Position numbers and translations under genes: made by a program
Notes under the pieces: generated by a model
What the model saw: only the letters and a program-made list of their open reading frames with translations
What the model was told of the DNA's origin: nothing
Databases searched by the model: none
Shown: in pieces, positions 16,321 through 23,142 of the stretch
Position numbering within the stretch: the first letter of the stretch is position 1
Layout of the letters: each line of letters opens with the position of its first letter
NCBI GenBank assembly: GCA_016213665.1
Contig: JACQZX010000069.1
Coordinates: forward strand, 1 to 63,838
Direction of reading: 5' to 3'
Length of the DNA: 63,838 nt
Origin: Actinomycetota bacterium
GTDB lineage: Bacteria; Actinomycetota; Acidimicrobiia; Acidimicrobiales; Ilumatobacteraceae

Positions 16321-16979
16321 GCGAGTTCCATGATCCCGAACTCGAGCGTCTACTCGGACGCGCCGGCGGGATGTACCCCGATGTCAACGTCGCCTACGAA
16401 CGGATGCTGCGCGGCGTGCGCCACGCTCGTCGCCGTCGCCTTGTCGCCGTGAGCGGAGCCGCGTCGTGCTTGTTGTTCCTCGGGGCGGCGTTCGCCTTCA
16501 TCGGATCTGATCAGTCACCGAACGTGCAACCCGGCGATCGGGGCACGTTCGACGGTTCCTTCGAGGACACGCTGCCCGACTCGGTTCCCGGTACCACTAC
16601 GCCCACGTCCACCGACAGCACGCTCGACACGGAAACAACCGCCACCAGATCCGGCACCGTCGTCCCGGTCACGACACCGAATTCGTCGGCGGGAAGTAAC
16701 CCCTCCGTTAATCCATCCAGTACCACGCCAACCACCGCTCCGGCACCGCCGGTCACGCAGGTGTTCGCCGGTACCGGCGGGTCGGTGACGGTTCGACTGC
16801 AGGACGGCACGCTCAGCCTGGTGTCGTACAGCGCTACCGCTGGCTTCACCGCCGATCTGAAGCACACCGGCGGCGACCGGGTGGAGGTTCGTTTCGAATC
16901 GGTTGACCACCGCACCGACATTCGCATCGATCTCGAGCTGGGCTCGATGGCGCCGACCATCGACGAGAACGACACCTGA
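16317..16979 (+). CDS. Single-pass membrane protein, probable anti-sigma factor
   Basis: 220 residues from ATG 16317. Cytoplasmic N-terminus of about 38 residues (EFHDPELERLLGRAGG), then RHARRRRLVAVSG and one helix (AASCLLFLGAAFAFIG), then a long Thr/Ser/Pro-rich stalk (about residues 75-140) and a small beta-rich extracytoplasmic domain (VFAGTGGSVTVRLQDGTLSLV). The position directly after the sigma gene and the topology suggest an anti-sigma role. It has no HxxxCxxC zinc motif, and the cytoplasmic part is short, so it would belong to an uncharacterised anti-sigma type. The C-terminal domain may be the sensor. Confidence 0.75.
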   Translation: MSEFHDPELERLLGRAGGMYPDVNVAYERMLRGVRHARRRRLVAVSGAASCLLFLGAAFAFIGSDQSPNVQPGDRGTFDGSFEDTLPDSVPGTTTPTSTDSTLDTETTATRSGTVVPVTTPNSSAGSNPSVNPSSTTPTTAPAPPVTQVFAGTGGSVTVRLQDGTLSLVSYSATAGFTADLKHTGGDRVEVRFESVDHRTDIRIDLELGSMAPTIDENDT

Positions 16980-17000
16980 ACCACCGACACCGCGCTCGTC

Positions 17001-17006
17001 CATACT
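17001..17006 (+). promoter_or_regulatory. Putative -10 hexamer CATACT before ung
   Basis: CATACT, then 6 bases, then GTG 17013. No Shine-Dalgarno sequence is present. Confidence 0.45.
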
Positions 17007-17012
17007 TGGGCG

Positions 17013-17675
17013 GTGGCAACCGACTGGAATCCGGTTCTGCGTGGCGAGTTCGCCAAGCCCTACTGGCAACAACTGCAACGGTTCGTCGCTGACCAAAGGG
17101 CGCGGTACACCGTCTTCCCGGGCGAGCAGGAAGTGTTCGCGGCGCTTCACCTCACACCGCGCGCGGATACGCGCGTCGTGATCCTCGGTCAAGACCCGTA
17201 CCACGGGCCACAGCAAGCTCACGGTCTGTGTTTCTCGGTGCGTCGCGGCGTCGCCATTCCACCGTCGCTGGCCAACATCTACAAGGAACTCCAGTCCGAT
17301 CTCGGCGTCGTGGCCCCGCGTCACGGCAACCTCGAGCCGTGGGCCCGCCAAGGTGTGTTGCTGCTCAACTCGACGCTCACCGTGCGCGCCGGCCAGGCCG
17401 CATCGCACCACGGTCAGGGTTGGGAGACCTTCACCGATGAGGTGCTGCGAACAGTGAACGCGCTGCCCCACCGCGTCGTGTTCCTGCTCTGGGGCGCGGC
17501 CGCGCGCAAGAAGAAGTCGTTGATCGATCTGACCCGTCACGTGGTGATCGAATCCGCCCACCCATCGCCGCTCAGCGCGCACAACGGATTCTTCGGTAGT
17601 CGCCCATTCAGCCGCGCCAACGCGGCGTTGGTCGAAGCGGGTCTGCAGCCGATCGACTGGAGCCTGCACGACTAA
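17013..17675 (+). CDS. ung: Uracil-DNA glycosylase
   Basis: 220 residues from GTG 17013. Family-1 UDG motifs are complete: VVILGQDPYHGPQQAHGLCFSV (the water-activating Asp in GQDPYH), ARQGVLLLNSTLTV, and the DNA-intercalation loop SAHPSPLSAHNGFFGSRPFS with HPSPLS. It excises uracil from DNA to begin base-excision repair in the cytoplasm. Length and motif order match standard Ung. It is a stand-alone gene between the sigma/anti-sigma pair and a convergent GNAT gene. Confidence 0.97.
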   Translation: MATDWNPVLRGEFAKPYWQQLQRFVADQRARYTVFPGEQEVFAALHLTPRADTRVVILGQDPYHGPQQAHGLCFSVRRGVAIPPSLANIYKELQSDLGVVAPRHGNLEPWARQGVLLLNSTLTVRAGQAASHHGQGWETFTDEVLRTVNALPHRVVFLLWGAAARKKKSLIDLTRHVVIESAHPSPLSAHNGFFGSRPFSRANAALVEAGLQPIDWSLHD

Positions 17676-17712
17676 CGGACTCGCTCTATGTCGCGCGCAC
17701 TCTGGTACAAAC

Positions 17713-18447
17713 TCACGCGAGCCCTGGGTGTAGCGCAGCGAGGTCCGGCGGCAAATCGACGCCGGCGCTGCAGCACAGCATGTCGTGATCGGTTTCCGCG
17801 AAACCCGCCTTCGCCAACCACCCGGCCAACGGGTGAGCTTCGGGAACGCAGATGTCGACGGTGTTGCCCGCGTCGAAAGCGGTCAACAGGCGCTCGCACG
17901 TGCCCACTGCATCCTCGCCAACCAGTCGGTGCACGCGCAGGTGACCGCTGCCGGGAGTCGCCACCGAGTCGCTCGTGACCAACGCTCCCCGGGCGGCGAA
18001 GTACCGAACGAGGTCGATTCGACCGTGCTGCCATTCGGCTTCGACCAGCTCCTGGCTGCCGCCGATCGCCATGCCGGACAGGTACAGCAGCCGACCCTGT
18101 GGTTCCATGCCCGCCCGCCGATACATCGCCAAGGCGGCATCGCTCTTGGAACTGAACGTCATCGATCGTCGTTGTCCGTGCAGCAGTGCCTGCAGCAACC
18201 GACCACCCACGCCCGATCCGCGGGCAACGCGGGCCACGAACAAATCGGTGACCATGGCAATCTCGCCCACCGGCACGACTCCCCCGAATGCAACCACTTG
18301 CCCATCGATCTCCGAACACAGCAAGTGGCCGGCCTCGGCCACGAACGACAGGTATGCGGGATCGGAATCCGTGGAATCACCCTCGGCCGCAATTTCGGCG
18401 ACGCGGGCATGATCATCGGGAGTCGCCCGTCGGATTGCCGACTTCAC
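17713..18447 (-). CDS. GNAT-family N-acetyltransferase
   Basis: 244 residues from GTG 18447 (VKSAIRRATPDDHARVAEIA is the typical GNAT first strand and helix). The acetyl-CoA pyrophosphate motif is ARGSGVGGRLLQALL, preceded by AMVTDLFVARV and followed by SSKSDAALAMYRRAGM. The C-terminal 110 residues form a second, weaker GNAT-like or accessory domain (HGRIDLVRYFAARGAL, TCERLLTAFDAGNTVDICVPEAHPLAGWLAKAGFAETDHDM), as in duplicated GNAT proteins. Substrate unknown. The frame continues to 18519, but that would overlap the divergent lipoprotein start. Convergent with ung. Confidence 0.82.
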   Translation of the reverse strand: MKSAIRRATPDDHARVAEIAAEGDSTDSDPAYLSFVAEAGHLLCSEIDGQVVAFGGVVPVGEIAMVTDLFVARVARGSGVGGRLLQALLHGQRRSMTFSSKSDAALAMYRRAGMEPQGRLLYLSGMAIGGSQELVEAEWQHGRIDLVRYFAARGALVTSDSVATPGSGHLRVHRLVGEDAVGTCERLLTAFDAGNTVDICVPEAHPLAGWLAKAGFAETDHDMLCCSAGVDLPPDLAALHPGLA

Positions 18448-18510
18448 GACCCTGAGCTTGCCAGAGATGACGCTTTCTCGGACCGGCGAAATGGCAGGCT
18501 GTTGCACGTC

Positions 18511-19131
18511 ATGCACCATTCGATCGTTCGCCGCTGCCTTCTTATCGGCGCGTTGCCGATCGCGTTGGTCGCGTGTTCCAGCAACACCTCGAACAGGGCG
18601 ATTACGACGATTTCATTCGGTCGCACGACCACTGTCGCGGCCACGACCGACGCCACTCTCGACGCCACGACAACTTCAGGCGTCTCGACAACTTCCCCGA
18701 GCACCACCACTGTCGAGACGACCACGAGCACTTTGCCACCACTCGCCACCACCACGACGATTACGCTCGTAACCGCCGGTGCCGTCGTCAAGGTGGCCAA
18801 CGCGACCGAGGTCGAGAACGCGGCGGCGAGAGTTACGGACGAATTGGCGGTCGCCGGATTCGCCGTCGCCGAACCCACCAACGGAGCAGGCAAGGACGAA
18901 GCACTGACGGTGAGCAAGATCTACGTGCTGGCGGGTAGCGAGGCGACCGCGGAATCGGTGAGCTACCTGATGGGCGACATCTCGATCTCGCGGATGCCGA
19001 CGCCGGCGTGGATATTCGGAGGCACCGCGGCCCTCGGCGACACCACCGTGCTCGTGATGTTGGGGAGCGACCTCGCCGGTGTCCCACTGCTTTCGATGCG
19101 CTTCGAACCCGGCCGTCAGGGACCCGACTGA
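18511..19131 (+). CDS. Lipoprotein with LytR C-terminal-like domain
   Basis: 206 residues from ATG 18511. Signal peptide HHSIVRRCLLIGALPIALVAC ends in a lipobox with Cys22. A Thr/Ser-rich stalk follows (about residues 35-85), then a domain beginning AVVKVANATEVENAAARVTDELAVAGF, which resembles LytR_C domains found at the end of LytR-CpsA-Psr proteins and as free lipoproteins in actinobacteria. It should be anchored to the outer face of the membrane. Function unknown. Eight bases separate it from the following membrane protein gene, so they may be co-transcribed. Confidence 0.8.
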   Translation: MHHSIVRRCLLIGALPIALVACSSNTSNRAITTISFGRTTTVAATTDATLDATTTSGVSTTSPSTTTVETTTSTLPPLATTTTITLVTAGAVVKVANATEVENAAARVTDELAVAGFAVAEPTNGAGKDEALTVSKIYVLAGSEATAESVSYLMGDISISRMPTPAWIFGGTAALGDTTVLVMLGSDLAGVPLLSMRFEPGRQGPD

Positions 19132-19139
19132 TCGTCCCT

Positions 19140-19988
19140 ATGACTGAAGCTGGTTGGAGCCGACACGACAGGGTTATTGCGCTACGCCGCCGGTCGAAAT
19201 TCGCCAACACGCTCGTTGTCGCGCTCGAGAACTTCCGCACCAACCGCACCGGCCGCAACGCCGCCTTGGTTGCGCACTACGGCTTCCTTTCAGTGTTCCC
19301 ACTCTTCCTGGTGTTCACGACGATTCTCGGCTATGTGCTGCAAGACCGGCCGCGCCTGCAGGAGAAGATCATCGACTCCGCCTTCAGCCGGATTCCGATC
19401 ATCGGCCAACAGATAGCGAACGAGCCCGCCCAGTTGCAGGGCAGCCTGCTGCTGCTCGTGTTCGGGTTGCTAGCCGCACTTTGGGCAGCCATGCGCGCCT
19501 TCAACGTATTGCAGAGCGCTCTCGATGATGTCGCCCATGTTGCAGCCGACGAGCGACCGAACCACCTACGCACTCGGCTCCGATCGTTGCTGGCCATCGG
19601 GGTGATCGGCGGCACACAGATCATGGTGGCGGTCTTGACTTCGTTCGTCGGAATCAGTGGCGTGCGGGTGCTGCACAAGGTCTTGCTCAGCCTCGGCGCG
19701 GTCTGCTTCAACATTGCCGTCGTGGCGGCCTCGTATCGGTGGCTCTGCGCCCGCAAACTCACATGGAACCAGGTCGCGCCCGGCGCGGTCGTCGTCGGCA
19801 TTGTGTTCGCCGGATTGCAGTTGGCGGGAACCGCTGTCGTCGGTCGGGCGATAGCGAATGCCTCGCCGGTCTACGGCACCTTCGCGTCGGTGATCGGCTT
19901 GATCACCTGGCTCGGCCTGCACTCGGTCATTGCGCTGCTCGGGGCCGAACTGAACCACGTGCTACCCGCGCGGCGCTACGACGGCTGA
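19140..19988 (+). CDS. YihY/BrkB-type membrane protein
   Basis: 282 residues from ATG 19140. Six hydrophobic helices and the family motifs NAALVAHYGFLSVFPLFLVF (usually AAxxAYYxxLSLFPLLL), GSLLLLVFGLLAALWAAMRAFN (TxxxxxxxLNxAW region) and YGTFASVIGLITWLGLHSVIALLGAELNHVL (YGxxxxxxxLLLWLYxxxxxxLxGAE). The family was once called ribonuclease BN, which is wrong; its role in the membrane is still unclear. Downstream of the LytR_C lipoprotein by 8 bases and convergent with the SRPBCC gene (4-base gap). Confidence 0.88.
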   Translation: MTEAGWSRHDRVIALRRRSKFANTLVVALENFRTNRTGRNAALVAHYGFLSVFPLFLVFTTILGYVLQDRPRLQEKIIDSAFSRIPIIGQQIANEPAQLQGSLLLLVFGLLAALWAAMRAFNVLQSALDDVAHVAADERPNHLRTRLRSLLAIGVIGGTQIMVAVLTSFVGISGVRVLHKVLLSLGAVCFNIAVVAASYRWLCARKLTWNQVAPGAVVVGIVFAGLQLAGTAVVGRAIANASPVYGTFASVIGLITWLGLHSVIALLGAELNHVLPARRYDG

Positions 19989-19992
19989 GCGG

Positions 19993-20475
19993 TCACGTTT
20001 CGACGCGACTCGCGATCCTCTCCAACGTCTTGGTCATCGACTGGATGGTCCTGCCGCGCAGCGGCCGCACAGACAACGGCACCTTCTCCTGACGAATGTC
20101 CCAACTCTCGCGCACGAGCGTGCCACCGTCTTGCGGCACAAGTTCGTAACGCCAGATGCGACCACCTACAAGCAGTCCGACCAACGCCATCGTTGGGCGG
20201 GTTTGCCATGCGATGCGCCTGTTCTCCTCGAACTCCACAACCGTGTTGGCCATCGAGTATCCGAATCCTGCGTGCATCGACATGCCGAACTTCGAGCCGA
20301 GCGCCAGACGCTGAGAACCATCGGCACTGCCGCGAACCGTTCCGGAGCCGTCGATCTCCTGATGTCGCGTCGGATCGGCGAGCAGATCGAAAATTCGCTC
20401 GGGCGGCGCCGCGATCTGCCTTTCGACGGTGGCGACGTCGTGGATCGGATCGGACGGTTGCGAGTCTTGATTCAT
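19993..20475 (-). CDS. SRPBCC/polyketide cyclase-like protein
   Basis: 160 residues from ATG 20475. Typical START-like layout: VERQIAAPPERIFDLLADPTRHQEIDGSGTV at the N-terminus, a central beta-sheet (FGMSMHAGFGYSMANTVVEFEENRRIAWQTRP) and a long C-terminal helix. Such proteins bind hydrophobic ligands or act as cyclases, dehydratases or accessory factors. Translation is coupled to the upstream DUF4188 gene by an ATGA overlap, suggesting a two-gene operon. Ligand unknown. Confidence 0.85.
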   Translation of the reverse strand: MNQDSQPSDPIHDVATVERQIAAPPERIFDLLADPTRHQEIDGSGTVRGSADGSQRLALGSKFGMSMHAGFGYSMANTVVEFEENRRIAWQTRPTMALVGLLVGGRIWRYELVPQDGGTLVRESWDIRQEKVPLSVRPLRGRTIQSMTKTLERIASRVET

Positions 20476-20954
20476 GCCACCGACCGGCCTGCCTTGAGCC
20501 GCTGACGCGCACCAACCGACTCAGCCAAGGGCACCAAGCTGCTGGCCTTGCCCAGACCGCGAGCAGGCATGTTGCCGTACATCGCCTCGTACTCCCCGTC
20601 GCGCACCAAGAAGGTCTCGTGCCAAATACCGGAGCGGCCACTCTTTGCGACCCGCCGCCAGAACGCCCGCCACGGCTCGAGATGTGGATCTTGCGTGTCT
20701 TTCGAGAAAGCCTCCAAATGTTCGAACGACCGCCAGTACTGCACGTTGGCGAAACCCATCCGCTCGTATCCGAGCATCCCTTTCTCCGGGTGATCGGTTA
20801 GATACTTCAGCATGTAGTTCATGCTTCTGCGCCCCCCGAGGTCGTTCAACCCGCGCAGCAGACGCCACCGCGAATTGAGCCGGGCGCCGATGATGAACAC
20901 GACAAAGTCGCCTTCGATGTCGGCCGTCCAGCGACCTTTGTTGACGATAACCAT
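20472..20954 (-). CDS. DUF4188 protein (monooxygenase-like)
   Basis: 160 residues from ATG 20954, selected by AGGAGG 5 bases upstream; the frame is open to 21035. The protein reads VNKGRWTADIEGDFVVFIIGARLNSRW and contains YMLKYLTDHPEKGMLGYERM and QYWRSFEHLEAFSKD, which match DUF4188 (a dimeric alpha-beta barrel, haem-oxygenase or antibiotic-monooxygenase-like fold) and resemble phenylacetaldoxime dehydratase relatives. Activity unknown. Coupled to an SRPBCC gene. Confidence 0.82.
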   Translation of the reverse strand: MVIVNKGRWTADIEGDFVVFIIGARLNSRWRLLRGLNDLGGRRSMNYMLKYLTDHPEKGMLGYERMGFANVQYWRSFEHLEAFSKDTQDPHLEPWRAFWRRVAKSGRSGIWHETFLVRDGEYEAMYGNMPARGLGKASSLVPLAESVGARQRLKAGRSVA

Positions 20955-20959
20955 CGGGT

Positions 20960-20965
20960 CCTCCT
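20960..20965 (-). promoter_or_regulatory. Shine-Dalgarno AGGAGG deciding the 20954 start
   Basis: Minus-strand AGGAGG, 5 bases before ATG 20954; the strongest Shine-Dalgarno match noted in the window. Confidence 0.8.
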
Positions 20966-21037
20966 CGTCGGCAGAGTTCACATGACGACTCCGCACTGTC
21001 TGCACAGCTTCGCAGAAATGCAGGGCCGTCTCCATAC

Positions 21038-21049
21038 GTCACGTGTGAC
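21038..21049. promoter_or_regulatory. Inverted repeat GTCAC-GT-GTGAC, possible operator
   Basis: Perfect 5-base arms with a 2-base spacer, overlapped by a second small palindrome GTGA-C-TCAC (21045-21053). It sits in the 145-base divergent gap, 51 bases before the M15 peptidase start and 85 before the DUF4188 start, a plausible operator position. Short enough to be chance. Confidence 0.3.
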
Positions 21050-21087
21050 TCACGGCTTCGCGATAAAGACGCTCGCAATTCTGTCGA

Positions 21088-21093
21088 TACTGT
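21088..21093 (+). promoter_or_regulatory. Putative -10 hexamer TACTGT, leaderless start of 21100
   Basis: TACTGT, 6 bases, then ATG 21100, with no Shine-Dalgarno match. Confidence 0.5.
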
Positions 21094-21099
21094 TGGCAC

Positions 21100-23142
21100 A
21101 TGCGTTGGGGTTCCCGCCACCTCGGTGCGCTGTGTCTCACCTTTGCGGTGGTGGCAGTCGGCGTACCGCCGACAACGTCGGTAAACACCGCGCGCGCCGA
21201 CAACGCACCGTGGACACTTCCCACCGTTCCACCAAGTTGCTCGACCGCGCAGGCCAACAGTGGCGACGTGGCGGGTTGCGTCATCGTCGGTCAGTCGGGT
21301 GCGCCAGAGGACCGCGGTTGGCCGAATCCGCCCTTTCCTGAAACCACCGGCGGTGCGTTCCCGCCCGCAGGCTGGCGATGGAACGGTGCGAGCTACAACG
21401 GTTCGGCAGCACTCAACGGGTGGGAAAGTTTGTTCGTCGGCAACAGGTCGCAGATCGGCACAGTTCGGCCGGGGCAGTTCAACTCCTTTCCCGACGCGCT
21501 GCCTTTGTACGAGGGTTTCCTCGCCGAGATCCAGGCGATGGGATACCGCATCTACAACGGCACCGGTGCCTACTCGTTCCGGTGCACGGCCACCACCCGC
21601 AAGGACTGCCGAAACCTCACTCGGTCGTCGCTTTCCAGACACGCATACGGCCTCGCGTCGGACATCAACACGACCCAGAACCCGCTGAGAACGTACTTCG
21701 GAATCAACGGCGCGAGTGCGTGCCTGACCCCGATGCAGACCGACATGCCGCAGTGGGTAGTGCAGGTCGCCGAGAAGTGGGGCCTCTACTGGGGTGGCTA
21801 CGGTTGGAGCGGAGGGTGTTCGTCGCCCGCGCAGGAGAAGCCGTCTGCCAACCGCGACCCGATGCACTTCGAGTTCAACGGTTCCGTCGCGCAGGCGCGT
21901 GCGATCCTCTGCCACAACCTCGGCTTCGCTCCCAACTTCGAAGTCGTCGATGCCAATGGCATCATCGCCCGCCGCTGTTTCGGCCCGGTGGTGCCAACTG
22001 CCGGTAACCGCATGGTCATTCACACCAATGCGCCGGCCGGGGCCACGGCCGCGCTCGTCAATCTCACCGGCACCAGCGCGAGCGGCAACGGTTACTTCGC
22101 GGCCGAGTCGTGCGGGCCAATTCCCGACGGCATTCGCCCGTCGTCGAACGGGAACATCCGCGCAGGGCGCGACATTGCCGCCACCGCGGTGGTTCCACTC
22201 GACACCCAGGGACGTTTCTGCCTCTACCAGTCCGTCGAGATGCACTCGATCGTCGACGTACAGGGGTTCTTCGCCCCGGCGAGTTCAGCGCCGACCGGAA
22301 CGCTTTACACACCTGTCACCCCCGTGCGAACGTTAGATACGCGCCAGCGAGAATTCTGTTCTGTCGACGGCACCTGTCGCGCGGTCGGCCCGATCCCAGC
22401 AGGCAGCGAGATCCGCAACGTGAGCACCGCGCCCGTAAACGCAGCGGCGACGGTGGCGAATCTCACCATCGTGCAGCCGACCACGCCGGGATACCTGACG
22501 GCCGACGACTGCACCGCGCTCGTTCCGGGCGATCCACCGCACAGCAACATCAACTTTGCTCCCGGCGACATCGTGGCCAACCTGACTCTTTCGCCATCGG
22601 CGATCACCGTCGATGGATCGGAGTTCTGTACCTACTCACAGGTGTCGATGAACGAGTTGATCGACGTGCAGGGCTACTTCGCGCCCTGGGCTGAGGGTGG
22701 CCTCGGTTACAACTCGCTGGTTCCAACGCGCTTGGTCGACACCCGCCAATGCTGGACCGATGCGGTCACATTGGTTGAGCGATGCGCACAGTTGAACGCT
22801 GGCGGCGAGATAATTCACATGAAGGCCCCCGTCGGTGCCGAGGCTGTGCTCATCAACCTCACCACCGACGGCGCCACGTTCAACGGTGCCTACGTCAGTG
22901 CCGGTCCGTGTTCGGTGATCACGGCAGGAATTCCCGAGTTCTCGAACGTCAATGCGGTGATCGGCACTGCCGTCGCCAACGCAGCGATCGTGCCCGTCGA
23001 CGGTGATGGAACGTTCTGTGCGTACATCTCGCATCCGACGCACCTGATCGTCGATCTGATGGGCACGTTCAGCACCGCCGGGGAGCTGCGCTTCCTGGCC
23101 GTCACCCCGCAACGGGTGCACGACTCACGCTCGCCTGGGTGA
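21100..23142 (+). CDS. Secreted M15 (VanY-like) peptidase with three C-terminal repeats
   Basis: 680 residues. Sec signal peptide at residues 1-34 (LGALCLTFAVVAVGVPP...ARADN). The catalytic domain (about residues 90-290) has SLSRHAYGLASDIN (SxHxxGxAxD zinc ligands) and RDPMHFEFNG (second His site), as in D-alanyl-D-alanine carboxypeptidases that trim peptidoglycan stems. After residue 300 come three tandem beta-rich repeats of about 115-135 residues, each with a VNLT/ANLT-type strand, a GYF/GYL/GAY turn and an ending like VDVQGFFAP...LDTR. These may bind wall polymers. A TACTGT hexamer lies 6 bases upstream of the ATG. The 3' end overlaps the convergent GH3 gene by 41 bases. Confidence 0.88.
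   Translation: MRWGSRHLGALCLTFAVVAVGVPPTTSVNTARADNAPWTLPTVPPSCSTAQANSGDVAGCVIVGQSGAPEDRGWPNPPFPETTGGAFPPAGWRWNGASYNGSAALNGWESLFVGNRSQIGTVRPGQFNSFPDALPLYEGFLAEIQAMGYRIYNGTGAYSFRCTATTRKDCRNLTRSSLSRHAYGLASDINTTQNPLRTYFGINGASACLTPMQTDMPQWVVQVAEKWGLYWGGYGWSGGCSSPAQEKPSANRDPMHFEFNGSVAQARAILCHNLGFAPNFEVVDANGIIARRCFGPVVPTAGNRMVIHTNAPAGATAALVNLTGTSASGNGYFAAESCGPIPDGIRPSSNGNIRAGRDIAATAVVPLDTQGRFCLYQSVEMHSIVDVQGFFAPASSAPTGTLYTPVTPVRTLDTRQREFCSVDGTCRAVGPIPAGSEIRNVSTAPVNAAATVANLTIVQPTTPGYLTADDCTALVPGDPPHSNINFAPGDIVANLTLSPSAITVDGSEFCTYSQVSMNELIDVQGYFAPWAEGGLGYNSLVPTRLVDTRQCWTDAVTLVERCAQLNAGGEIIHMKAPVGAEAVLINLTTDGATFNGAYVSAGPCSVITAGIPEFSNVNAVIGTAVANAAIVPVDGDGTFCAYISHPTHLIVDLMGTFSTAGELRFLAVTPQRVHDSRSPG
22004..23139 (+). 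repeat. Three tandem protein-coding repeats in the M15 peptidase
   Basis: Approximate units: 22004-22381, 22382-22790 and 22791-23139. They are recognisable at the protein level (ALVNLTG / VANLTIV / VLINLTT; IVDVQGFF / LIDVQGYF / LIVDLMGTF; RTLDTR / RLVDTR / RVHDSR), with two conserved Cys per unit, but are diverged at the DNA level, so the duplication is old. Confidence 0.75.

Noticed and set aside
20521-22245. 574-codon minus-strand open frame across the DUF4188 gene and the M15 peptidase
   Set aside because: High GC keeps shadow frames open. The translation has no recognisable domain, is Arg/His-rich and opposes two well-supported genes.
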